Positions 7,301 through 14,923 of a stretch of 14,923 nucleotides of DNA are shown here, piece after piece. The stretch's first letter is position 1; each line of letters begins with the position of its first letter. The position numbers were made by a program, and so were the translations under genes. The notes under the pieces are model-generated. The model did not search any database, had not been told where the DNA came from, and saw nothing but the letters and a program-made list of their open reading frames with translations. Origin of the DNA: Thermoplasmatales archaeon (lineage in GTDB: Archaea > Thermoplasmatota > JASEFT01 > JAUWIS01). The DNA is taken from assembly GCA_030019485.1 (NCBI GenBank), contig JASEEW010000024.1, positions 1 through 14,923 on the forward strand, written 5' to 3'.

Positions 7301-10300
7301 TACTGAAACAGATGAATATTGGATACATGCATGAATACCATAGCCATATAAAAGCAAATGACTTGTGAAGTTACAGTTTTCCATAGTTATTGTTGACTCC
7401 CCAGAAATAAGTGTTACAAATGTAAGTCTAAGGAAGTAGTCATCTCCTCCAAGTCCAAGAAACGTGTTATTATCTATTTTTATTGTTGAATAAATGGGAA
7501 TGAAGGAAAATGTGTTGTTGTAAAACATGTTGTTGGATAAGTTTGCTACCACATTAACATGTTCTAGTATTCCTAAAACTGTTTTAATAATGGATGGAAT
7601 ACGAATGGAAAATGAAAAAGGACCTATACCCATATAGTATGGTAGATATGGTAGATTGATTACAATGTCTGGTATTTCCGCTGAGCCGACAGACATAGAC
7701 GCCATGAAGTTGTGCTCAAACACATTATGTGTTATATTTCCTTCTGCTAACCCAAATATCACGCCTATAAAGCTTTCAGATACATTGTTGTTTCTTAATG
7801 TAAATGGTGAACCCATGGAGAAAATAAAATAGCCTGGTACGCCTGTTATGCTTAGAAGATCACCATACCAGCCAGGACCAACAATATTATTATGCTCTAC
7901 AACCAGCACTGAGCCTAAGCAAACTATACCGTTAAGGTTTTTGTAAAAATCATTATAAGCAAAATTTATGCCTGATGTCCTAGCACAAACAGTTGAATAA
8001 TGCAATGGAAGACCATCACGTAAAAGGGCACCAATAATCCCTTCCTCATCATTGATCCCTTGAAAACTCATGGATGCTTTTATCGGTATTTTTTCCTCAT
8101 CCTGTAAAGTATCATTTACATAAACTCTGAGGATATAATAAGACTCATCAGAATAAAAAGGCCAGCCGTTGTTTGAGAAATTTGCGTTTTTAACAGTCAG
8201 TGAGGAGTTTTCATGATATATTGTACTTACCATGGAGTCCAGTATCCAGGAATCAGAATCAACATTGTTTATGATTGTTGCATGGTTGAAAAACACCCCG
8301 GAGTTATGAGATAAATCTACTTTGTTTGTGATATTCAACATTGTGTTTCTGCAGTAAATTGTTGAAACAATTGTGTTTGAAACAGTTGAGTTCTCCCATT
8401 TAAGATATGTATTATTTGATATCCTTCCACCTGTGATTTCTATAAATGAATTCTCAGAGTAAATAGAGGCGTAGATTTCATTTGATACAACCCTATTTTC
8501 CCAGTGAAGCCTTGTATTGTTCAGAATATATGTTTTTATAATTTTTAATGATGATGATTTTGATTTTATTGCCATATCATTATTCTCAAATATGCAACCA
8601 TCAATTACACCTGAAACATTGCCTGGGTAATCTGTTGGTGTGTTGTTGTAGATTGCACCATAGCTGTTGTAGGAGAATGTGCATCCTTTCAATCCAACCC
8701 TTGCACCATCAGAGTAAACACCCACATAATTATTTGTTATATTGTTGACTATTAAATTAATAGGCCATTGTTCTGTAATATCTATTTTTGGTTTGATGAC
8801 TATACCATACCTGTTATGATGGATGATATTATGTTTAATAGCAGGCGATGCTGACATTGGTAGTGATGAGCGTATAAAAATACCCCAGTTTTGAGATATG
8901 GTTGAGTCTTCAATAGATACATCGCTTGATCTTATCTCTATACCAAGCTCTGTATTGAGTTCAGCATCTATCTGAGCAAAACTTATCTCTACATTATCAA
9001 TATCTTCAGGCTTGCCACCACAATGATGCATACTGCTGTCTTTTAACCAGAATCTTGAGTTTTCATAAGCAAAGAAAAGATATGGGCACCAGAACTCAGT
9101 TCCATCTGGCATTATATCCACCCTTGCAGTAATATTTGAGTCATATACCTCAAACCTTCCACCGCTTACATACCCAGTAACAGATGGTGCAACCGCTATC
9201 CTGTACTCAAAGTCCTCTGAACAGTCAACAACAAAAAACACCCTGTTAAAAGTTAATGTTTTACTGTTTATGACCCTTAAATTCCCTTTTAAGCATACCT
9301 CAGTGTTTTCCACTGTTTTGTCCTTCCAGAAGGATATGTTTCTACCTACAGCAAACTCAGGCTCAAGGTCATCAGGCCATGCCTCATATTTTAATGTTTT
9401 TATCCAATCAGAACTTGATTTAACATCGTAAAAATTTGATACATTAGAGTGAAAACCAGCAGGATTTTTTCCCTTTATTGCAAAATAGTATTCTGTGTTT
9501 TCATTCAGATTTGTAGCTATGGAAGATATAGTTTCATTTGGTTCAAAAAGGGTTCCATCTATATCACAGGGTATTGGTTTTGATGTTTCCCAGTTTGTAT
9601 CGTTAATTTTATTATCTGTCCTGCATCTAATCTCATAACTTACAGCCTGCCATGGGGGTGCCAGCCATGTTAATTTCACAGAGCTAGATGTTGGTGAGCC
9701 TTGGAATGCAACATCATTTACAATAATAGGGTTTTCTATTTTTTCAAGTATAATCTCAGCAACATAGCATTCAGCATCTTCTACAGATGGGGTTTCCTCA
9801 ATGTTTCCAGCCTTATCCGTTGCTATAGAATAAAACTGGTAATACCCTATGTTATCTGCATAAAACGTCCAGGAAATACCATCTTTTATGTTTTCATCAA
9901 TACCGTAAAAAACCCAAGAACTCCAAGGGTTATCCTCTAAGTATCTATACCTATAGTATAATGAAACATTTTTTACACCACTGCCCGGTGACGGGTCGTT
10001 TGCTGCAGCTGTTATTGTGATAGTTGATGTCTGCTCGTATGGTGATATAGGATTTACATGAGATTCAGGTGGTTGCACATCAAGACCACCGCCAATATGA
10101 AGACTTGGGTCACCAAGCAAGTTGTATTCCAAAACAGTTTTATAATCATGACTAGAATAAATACCAACATACGCCATATAGTTCTTTTGGGCTGCTGCCA
10201 GCATTCCACCCGGTGTATGTTTTCCATCATGGTATGCCTTATGTAACTGCACATCCATGTAACTAGATAAACCTAACACAGAAAGTTCACCATAATAACC

Positions 10301-11911
10301 CCAGCCAACCCTTGTTGAACCAATGTATACGATGCTCCCACCATTTGGGTTTAACATAAAATGCTCACCCAGACATTCACCGGAATGATAGATGTTATCA
10401 AAACCATTTGTAGAACAGGCATCAGCAATAACAACAGGTAGTTTGTTTTTGTTTGTTAAAGTATCAACATGTGCTGAGTTAAGCATGCATGAGCCTGTTC
10501 CACCGTTTAAGTAAATCACACCTGTGTAACTTCCGTGGTTTGAGAAATCAACAAAACCTTTACCAATGTTAATGTTGTTTAAAATATTATCAGTAGTAAT
10601 ATTACCATCCTTTTGATATATGTCTGTTTCATATAATTTCGTAACATTAAAATTTGACATATAGTTGACTTTTACATACTCCTTAGTGTATTCCCCTTCA
10701 GGTATGCCGCTTTTATCCTCATGCTGTTCCTCTGTGAATGTGTCTGTTCCAACAAGTAATGCATTGTTAAACCATTCAGTGTTATCAGATAACTCATAAT
10801 TCATGATTTTATCCACCAATAATTGCATCTCACTTGTATCACTCGCAGGCAGTCTTCCAATATAAACATCAGGCATTCCATCTACACCATCAACATCAAT
10901 TTCACCAAATAAATCATTGTTGTTATCATCCCATGAACAGAAATCACCAGTGGCCTTAAACACATCAGCATAATAAAGATCTGTTGGGACATCCCTACCA
11001 TCAAAATAACAATCTTCATCATCCTCTCCATCAGGAACATCAGCATATCTCACAGGTAAAACATCAGTGTCACCAGCAAGCAACACATAATTTATTCCCC
11101 ATTCCTTGGTAGCGTTGTATATAAAATATTTAATTTTCTCTTCATCATCCCTTCCTTGAACAACAAAATATTTTCCGTTATATATCTCATCCAGAGTTAC
11201 GGCCTTTGTTATTATATTTGTACTGTTTTTATACTCTGCAAAGTCTTCAAGTATCGTAGTAAATGAAGAAGGTGAGATAACAACCATATCATACAAACCT
11301 TTTCCACCCACATCTTTTGATATTTTTTCCTCATTATACCTTATTTTAATATTAGCCGATGTAGCATAAACGATTTTATTTTCATTTTCTATGTATCTCA
11401 CAGGATAAAAATGGATTATAAGAAAATTTGTTTCTTTGTTTGTTTCAGGATCAATCCCTGCCAATATGTTATATTGATACCATTCCTCTGGATAAATCTT
11501 AGATAGAACCTGATTGAGGTCATCGGAGTTTTGATTGCCTAAGGGGATTGGACTTGGTGAAAGCATCAATTTTTTATTCAACATTTTTTCTTTTGTTTTA
11601 ACATCAATATAAACAGAGGAAACATTTGTTTTAAACTGCAGATTTATCACTAATGTCTTTTTTGGAAGCAGGGGTTTTCCTTCATCAAATAAAAATGAGC
11701 AGTTATCAACAGATATTTTAATATATTCCCCTTCAGCATTTATTTTCGGCTCTTGGAATTCTACAAAAATCTGTTTATAAGGGACATTAGCTGAGCGGGT
11801 TGAATGGTTTATATCTTCGTTTGCAGAGATATCAACCGCAGAAGCCAACATAAGTAATACAACAAAAGGGGTAAGAGCACAAATCAGCATTTTTCCTTTC
11901 CTATTTAACAT
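4316..11911 (-). CDS. Giant secreted C25 (gingipain-family) cysteine peptidase with beta-helix and Ig-like stalk
   Basis: This protein has 2531 residues. Residues 1-30 form a signal peptide with a basic n-region (RKGK), which favours ATG 11911 over the ATG at codon 8. Residues 45-195 resemble a C25 propeptide. Residues about 207-607 form the caspase-like C25 domain, with the catalytic His459 in NHGS and Cys499 in DACSTN, and the usual closing NLLGDPSL. There follow an Ig-like domain (610-727), an FN3 domain (730-830), and a parallel beta-helix of NosD type (about 850-2005) made of many NxxI/NxxF turns. After a linking beta domain come four Ig-like repeats, opening near 2121, 2217, 2300 and 2404 and mostly marked by DxTPPT. 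A membrane helix (2499-2522) and a basic cytoplasmic tail close the protein. The catalytic head would therefore sit outside the cell on a long stalk. The beta-helix is dense in N-x-S/T sequons. The family usually cleaves after Arg or Lys; the specificity here is inferred. It heads the operon with the ABC exporter. Confidence 0.9.
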   Translation of the reverse strand: MLNRKGKMLICALTPFVVLLMLASAVDISANEDINHSTRSANVPYKQIFVEFQEPKINAEGEYIKISVDNCSFLFDEGKPLLPKKTLVINLQFKTNVSSVYIDVKTKEKMLNKKLMLSPSPIPLGNQNSDDLNQVLSKIYPEEWYQYNILAGIDPETNKETNFLIIHFYPVRYIENENKIVYATSANIKIRYNEEKISKDVGGKGLYDMVVISPSSFTTILEDFAEYKNSTNIITKAVTLDEIYNGKYFVVQGRDDEEKIKYFIYNATKEWGINYVLLAGDTDVLPVRYADVPDGEDDEDCYFDGRDVPTDLYYADVFKATGDFCSWDDNNNDLFGEIDVDGVDGMPDVYIGRLPASDTSEMQLLVDKIMNYELSDNTEWFNNALLVGTDTFTEEQHEDKSGIPEGEYTKEYVKVNYMSNFNVTKLYETDIYQKDGNITTDNILNNINIGKGFVDFSNHGSYTGVIYLNGGTGSCMLNSAHVDTLTNKNKLPVVIADACSTNGFDNIYHSGECLGEHFMLNPNGGSIVYIGSTRVGWGYYGELSVLGLSSYMDVQLHKAYHDGKHTPGGMLAAAQKNYMAYVGIYSSHDYKTVLEYNLLGDPSLHIGGGLDVQPPESHVNPISPYEQTSTITITAAANDPSPGSGVKNVSLYYRYRYLEDNPWSSWVFYGIDENIKDGISWTFYADNIGYYQFYSIATDKAGNIEETPSVEDAECYVAEIILEKIENPIIVNDVAFQGSPTSSSVKLTWLAPPWQAVSYEIRCRTDNKINDTNWETSKPIPCDIDGTLFEPNETISSIATNLNENTEYYFAIKGKNPAGFHSNVSNFYDVKSSSDWIKTLKYEAWPDDLEPEFAVGRNISFWKDKTVENTEVCLKGNLRVINSKTLTFNRVFFVVDCSEDFEYRIAVAPSVTGYVSGGRFEVYDSNITARVDIMPDGTEFWCPYLFFAYENSRFWLKDSSMHHCGGKPEDIDNVEISFAQIDAELNTELGIEIRSSDVSIEDSTISQNWGIFIRSSLPMSASPAIKHNIIHHNRYGIVIKPKIDITEQWPINLIVNNITNNYVGVYSDGARVGLKGCTFSYNSYGAIYNNTPTDYPGNVSGVIDGCIFENNDMAIKSKSSSLKIIKTYILNNTRLHWENRVVSNEIYASIYSENSFIEITGGRISNNTYLKWENSTVSNTIVSTIYCRNTMLNITNKVDLSHNSGVFFNHATIINNVDSDSWILDSMVSTIYHENSSLTVKNANFSNNGWPFYSDESYYILRVYVNDTLQDEEKIPIKASMSFQGINDEEGIIGALLRDGLPLHYSTVCARTSGINFAYNDFYKNLNGIVCLGSVLVVEHNNIVGPGWYGDLLSITGVPGYFIFSMGSPFTLRNNNVSESFIGVIFGLAEGNITHNVFEHNFMASMSVGSAEIPDIVINLPYLPYYMGIGPFSFSIRIPSIIKTVLGILEHVNVVANLSNNMFYNNTFSFIPIYSTIKIDNNTFLGLGGDDYFLRLTFVTLISGESTITMENCNFTSHLLLYGYGIHACIQYSSVSVKECFTDFSYIGFYSEESSLIIKDSNITSGFGVLGYGEEENVLIVENSFLFGCWYGCSVENTNLTIKNSVFSDSDHAVDVLEDSIAYIDNCRMINNTGEEEWYEGELVGVGAVRAEDSTLYMGDYTVITGSMYGLWAKNSVLNITDTYFSENTHCIYCKEGGFGGFISLTNSSLYKSNCGLTVNSWEIDVNTNTFTNLSTGISMMSTSGKINLNNRIKYSGTGIWSSGSTIEINNNDFYQNNIGIDSVSSSLTIINNTIGYGDYGVKFYMKALPEPDIVNNIIYNVTVGIECEGSSPNILNNKIFSCNKAILLKSDSSNSPCIEGNMIKNNDYGIYCKTLWWSYPVIKNSIIENNTIYGIYSGGWYYKCNSLIIENTTISRGGYGLFLMETYDVVIVNSSVSNNSYGIYCENSFVTIKNTVIASNTGETDSYGLYCYNSPTLIANSTLTNNTLDVGLYNSKAECINTIFSSVNFTDGYSGMDVYYYLTVSVTWYNVTSGGLNNEPVNNASITIYNVNDVPTNLSTDINGIVYTKVLTLRLNKTTMLDGVTFMPHRVNASKYGISNETKQFYVNETRYVELVLYDLESPSVSINPVFFNITNNPLLTLTGTASDNIEVWKVEISTDNVTWGGCNLTVTNSTAGKYTVSWSGTVTLSEGFNTVYVMVKDFAGNNKTDSRTITLDTTPPTLIITSVIPETTNQATLTITGTTDPDAILTINTVSVGLDENGNFSKTFSLNEGVNVFIVAASDPLGNENRTVLLTIVFDSTPPTSGIAYIKSPTNTLTGITGTANDDISGVKRIEICIIRESDGYYWTDTGWSLAEAWLSANGTSTWSYPWTPENDGVYTIMSRATDNADNTEIVPYSITFTYDTTPPTLTNIKPSNNTETESETITVSGETDGVNVTVNGVSVDVENGKFSATVKLGTGNNERNVITIIATDGAGNTNQTTIVVKRISGEWIPPSTEWIGLLAGITVIALIIVVWILYKRKIKLKAKL

Positions 11912-11932
11912 ATCCTTGGAATAGTGTTTAGA

Positions 11933-11942
11933 GTATAAATAT
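11933..11942 (-). promoter_or_regulatory. TATA box of the peptidase/ABC operon (leaderless start)
   Basis: ATATTTATAC on the minus strand is centred about 26 bases before the ATG at 11911. That is the usual archaeal TATA-to-start distance, so the mRNA should begin at or very near the ATG. There is no well-spaced Shine-Dalgarno site, which agrees with a leaderless transcript. Confidence 0.55.
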
Positions 11943-11958
11943 CTAACTGCACTGAAGG

Positions 11959-11985
11959 AAAAAACAGGAAGAGATGCTCACATCT
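11959..11985 (-). terminator. Hairpin plus T6 terminator of the Ig-domain protein gene
   Basis: On the minus strand AGATG-TGAG-CATCT forms a 5-bp stem with a 4-base loop. It is followed within about 7 bases by T6, roughly 65 bases after the stop codon at 12051. It separates this gene from the peptidase operon, whose TATA box follows directly. Confidence 0.45.
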
Positions 11986-12050
11986 TCTCCTTGCTTTCTT
12001 CTTTTTTTCTTCCACTGTTTCTTTTCTGTTTCTTCTTTCTCCCTTTGTTT

Positions 12051-14582
12051 TTATTTCTCTTCTTCACTTTCCTTTTCTTCCTCGCTTTCCTCTTTCTCCT
12101 CTTCCTTTCCCTTCAATGTTAACTCACCTTTCTTTTTGAGGCTCAGGAGAATCAGCGCAGCAACAATGACAACTATGACGATCATAAGACCAATCAGTGT
12201 GTATGGACCTGCCCCTATTTCCTCAGGTGGCTGCAGAATGCTGACATATGCGGATGCCCTGCCTGTGGTTTCACCGCCTGGGAATGTGTCTGTTGGGTTG
12301 TTTGAGCTTACCTCTATTAAGAAATGATATTCCCCGTAATCATTAAATGTGAAGGTTGTCACCGCAGAACTGCTGTTGCCTGCCCGTATATTTTGTATGT
12401 GTTTTGTGTCAATCAATGTCCATACCTTACCATCCGGGCTTTCATAGAATTTTACAGTCAAAAGCCCAGATAGGTTCTCTGCATTAGGACTGTTTGATAC
12501 ACTAACGGTTACTGTTGAGGTTTTGCCTTTTTCAGGTGAAGGAGAAATGCTTAAACTTACAATAAGATCCCCCCTGCCCTGAACTGCTGTGAATGTCCAG
12601 GAATATGTTTGACCCAGTTTATTACCAGGGTCGGATTTGTCTGTTGCATTTATATTGATTGTCACAGTATAATATGCACCTGATGCAAGCTCTGCATCCG
12701 GTGTAAAGTTCATCACATTCTCATCCCAAGAGAAACTACCGTTCACATCAGCATTGTCTGCATCTTTGAGACTGAACACTGACTCAACTGACAGGTGGTT
12801 CATTTCTTCACTGAACACAACCATCACAGGTTCTGTTGTGAGTATAACTGTGTCATTTCCTGAGTATGTTATTATTGTTGGTGCTGTTGAGTCTATTTCA
12901 AAATTTCCGCTGGTATCAATGCTTTCTGTTCCGTTAGCATCTACAAGGATTATTTTTATGTTAACTGTTTTTGAGTCTATCGCTGGCAGAATCCAAGAAC
13001 AACTATACGATCCTTCTACATCCTTGGTTGTACTATTAATTAGATTATAATTTTCACCATCTGTTGTGTAATTTATGGTAACATTGTACGGTGCAACACC
13101 ACCAGTAATCTCATATTCTATATCATGTATACTTCCACCAGTCCACACATGACCAAGTACTGGTGAGTTAAGGCAAACACTCATATTTGCCGTGAAATTC
13201 CAGGAATAATCCTTGGCAAGATAATTGCCTGCTAAATCCTTTGCTGCTGCGCTTATAGTTGCTGTGTAAGTTGTGTTGAACACAAAATCATTATGTGTAC
13301 CTGTCATTGTGTCTCCCGCATCATTCCAAGTCCATACCCATCCATCAGGATTAGGTGAAATCATAAATGTTCCCCATGCCTGTGTTGCTGTTTTATTCAT
13401 TTTTTCACTGAAAACTATTGTGATAGGCTTGGTTATGCTTACACTGCCACCAGCAGGCGGTATTGTTCTTTCTATTGTTGGTGCTGTTGAGTCTACTATG
13501 AAGTTGCTGCTGCTACTGGCTGAAACCGGTGATAGAGCATAATCTGTGACATTTATCCTTACCTTTACCTTTTCCGCTACCCCATCAATCTTAGGTACCC
13601 ATGTATATGTGTATGTGCCTTCTTCATTGTGTGTTATTGTTTCATTAATTATGTTCGGATATGTTGCGCCGCCATTTGTTGAGTAAACCAGTACAACATT
13701 GTATGGTGGCGAGCCACCGGTTATCTCATAACTTATGGTGTGCTCCTGCCCACCAGCCCAAACCTCACCGCCTGCTGGTGAATTCAGCATAACCTGTAAA
13801 GGCTCACCATCTTGGAGTTTAACATCCGAAGATTTCCCATATGTTGAATAATTTCCTTTAGCAATCACCACCACTGAATAATAATAGGTTGCAGTTGGCG
13901 ATATCTCTGTGTCATTATAGAAGTAATGTGTGTTATTGGAATATCTTGTATCACCTATAGGCAAACCATTTCTGTAAACAGCAAAACCTATTGTGTTGTT
14001 ATCATTTGCCCCTGCAGTAAATTTTGGTATTGTTATATTTATCCAGCCCAAACCTTTAGCATAAACTGTTGGTGTAGGCAGAGGCTCCCATTTTGTAGGC
14101 ACACATTTTCCTAAGTAGTAGGGTTTACCACCAACACCAGGAACAATATACTCATACGTAAAATTTGTGATAAATACATAATTCCTCTCTCCTGCGTATG
14201 CATACCCTACAGCAATACAGTTATCATGCTCTTCCCTCCATCCAGGGTCAAAAGCAAAGTCTGCATTTTCATAATCTGTCCCATGATCCGTGGTCTCGGT
14301 GTCTACTGCGAATCCTGCGCATATTTCTTCTCCTGCGTTCCCTACTTGTTCTATTGTCTCTCCTATATAAGTCTCTCCTATATAATATATATAATATACA
14401 GTAATATTTGTGCAATTCCAGTCACCGTCATCATATATTTTTGCCATTCCATCATCAGAGTTAGATACACACCCACATACACGAGTGGTGTATAATCCCC
14501 ATTCTCCCCGACTGCTTGCTCCTAAAAATACTGTGGAAAACAGGCAGGCAATCAACATCACACTCAACATTTTCCTCATCAT
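12051..14582 (-). CDS. Membrane-anchored surface protein with duplicated Ig-like modules
   Basis: This protein has 843 residues from ATG 14582, which has GGTGA 5 bases upstream. A longer frame to 14669 runs across the TATA box, so I reject it. The signal peptide is about residues 1-24. The N-terminal region has six cysteines (36, 38, 57, 88, 122, 160), enough for three disulfides, and matches no fold I know. Then come an FN3-like domain (171-250), a KNH-like Ig domain (261-360), a Big_5/SbsA-like Ig domain (361-464), a second KNH-like (466-563) and a second Big_5-like (564-666), so one two-domain module is duplicated. A CARDB-like domain (667-784), a membrane helix (789-812) and a Lys/Glu-rich cytoplasmic tail follow. 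No catalytic motif is visible. It is probably a cell-surface or adhesive protein. It has its own promoter and terminator, so its link to the peptidase operon is only adjacency and similar architecture. Confidence 0.88.
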   Translation of the reverse strand: MMRKMLSVMLIACLFSTVFLGASSRGEWGLYTTRVCGCVSNSDDGMAKIYDDGDWNCTNITVYYIYYIGETYIGETIEQVGNAGEEICAGFAVDTETTDHGTDYENADFAFDPGWREEHDNCIAVGYAYAGERNYVFITNFTYEYIVPGVGGKPYYLGKCVPTKWEPLPTPTVYAKGLGWINITIPKFTAGANDNNTIGFAVYRNGLPIGDTRYSNNTHYFYNDTEISPTATYYYSVVVIAKGNYSTYGKSSDVKLQDGEPLQVMLNSPAGGEVWAGGQEHTISYEITGGSPPYNVVLVYSTNGGATYPNIINETITHNEEGTYTYTWVPKIDGVAEKVKVRINVTDYALSPVSASSSSNFIVDSTAPTIERTIPPAGGSVSITKPITIVFSEKMNKTATQAWGTFMISPNPDGWVWTWNDAGDTMTGTHNDFVFNTTYTATISAAAKDLAGNYLAKDYSWNFTANMSVCLNSPVLGHVWTGGSIHDIEYEITGGVAPYNVTINYTTDGENYNLINSTTKDVEGSYSCSWILPAIDSKTVNIKIILVDANGTESIDTSGNFEIDSTAPTIITYSGNDTVILTTEPVMVVFSEEMNHLSVESVFSLKDADNADVNGSFSWDENVMNFTPDAELASGAYYTVTININATDKSDPGNKLGQTYSWTFTAVQGRGDLIVSLSISPSPEKGKTSTVTVSVSNSPNAENLSGLLTVKFYESPDGKVWTLIDTKHIQNIRAGNSSSAVTTFTFNDYGEYHFLIEVSSNNPTDTFPGGETTGRASAYVSILQPPEEIGAGPYTLIGLMIVIVVIVAALILLSLKKKGELTLKGKEEEKEESEEEKESEEEK

Positions 14583-14614
14583 ATTTTTCACCAAAATAGA
14601 TAATGTTGTTTTGA

Positions 14615-14623
14615 ATATAAAAA
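14615..14623 (-). promoter_or_regulatory. TATA-box promoter of the Ig-domain surface protein
   Basis: TTTTTATAT on the minus strand predicts a start near 14593, just ahead of the GGTGA site at 14588-14592. This gives a leader of about 11 bases. It lies inside the longest reading frame, which supports the shorter start at 14582. Confidence 0.55.
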
Positions 14624-14693
14624 GCTGACGCTCGGTTTTTAAATTTTTCTGCAACAGTTCATACGTCATAGTACCGCAGCGTTCTTTTAATTC

Positions 14694-14923
14694 CTAACAA
14701 CGGCAGTAAACTGTTACGCATAATTCTGAACAGTGCAAATCAAGAGATAGGCAAAAATCAACGAATAATCCCATGTCGCTTAGTACGTTATCAAACTCGT
14801 CAGAACTCTTTGTCAGACCACAATACCCAAGTGCTGAGAAATATGATTTGATAAGAATTGATGTTGTATCAACTCCCTGCGATAAGTAATTCTTTACTAA
14901 CTCTTTGCAGAGCATGATGTCTG
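14694..14923 (-). CDS. C-terminal fragment of an unknown protein (partial, 5' end outside window)
   Basis: The frame is open from the window edge to the TAG at 14694-14696, about 75 codons. An internal Met lies at 14915, but the frame stays open above it, so the true start is probably outside the window. The visible part is mixed helical with a polar core (KSSDEFDNVLSDMGLF). It ends in a Cys-rich tail with five cysteines in the last 19 residues (HCSELCVTVYCRC and a preceding FC). I do not recognise the family. It could be a real gene end or a chance open frame; the short gap to the next promoter and the lack of a competing gene make the former somewhat more likely. Confidence 0.4.
   Translation of the reverse strand, partial: DIMLCKELVKNYLSQGVDTTSILIKSYFSALGYCGLTKSSDEFDNVLSDMGLFVDFCLSLDLHCSELCVTVYCRC

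Noticed and set aside
5900..9360. Asparagine-rich repetitive stretch as low-complexity or broken sequence
   Set aside because: The frame is continuous and the repeats follow beta-helix turn spacing, so it is an intact structural domain.
14583..14669. N-terminal extension of the Ig-domain surface protein to ATG 14669
   Set aside because: The extension crosses the TATA box at 14615-14623 and would bury the signal peptide. ATG 14582 has GGTGA at a good distance.

Overview
This window is AT-rich and looks archaeal. Three start regions carry archaeal-type TATA boxes. Shine-Dalgarno sites are of the GGTGA or GGAGG kind, one large mRNA appears leaderless, and transcripts end in T-rich tracts. The two largest genes encode secreted, multi-domain surface proteins rich in N-glycosylation sequons, each with a single C-terminal membrane anchor. 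A euryarchaeal, Thermoplasmatota-like origin is my best guess; no marker gene is present to prove it. Every gene I can support is on the minus strand, so transcription runs from high to low coordinates.

Layout in transcription order. (1) 14923-14694: the C-terminal end of an unknown gene. (2) 14582-12051: a surface protein with duplicated Ig-like modules, a membrane anchor and an acidic Glu/Lys tail. It has its own promoter and a terminator-like hairpin. (3) 11911-1642: an apparent operon of a giant gingipain-family (C25) cysteine peptidase fused to a beta-helix and Ig-like stalk, an ABC-2 exporter (ATPase and permease), and a nucleotidyltransferase/HEPN-like protein. (4) 1600-1: an independent TATA promoter, a hairpin-rich leader, a 76-codon Gly/Trp-rich small protein, a strong poly-T terminator, a second nucleotidyltransferase/HEPN-like protein that is a paralogue of the one in (3), and a radical SAM protein with an N-terminal PqqD-like domain that runs off the window.

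Taken together, 11911 to 1 resembles a ribosomally made, post-translationally modified peptide (RiPP) locus in an archaeon. It has a separately controlled small precursor candidate, a radical SAM maturase with a PqqD-like leader-binding domain, an ABC-2 exporter, and a secreted Arg/Lys-type peptidase family member. The unusual element is the pair of degenerate nucleotidyltransferase/HEPN-like paralogues, one on each side of the small gene. The RiPP reading is inference. What is directly visible is the gene content, the C-x3-C-x2-C motif, the catalytic His/Cys of the peptidase, the ABC motifs and the expression signals around the small gene.
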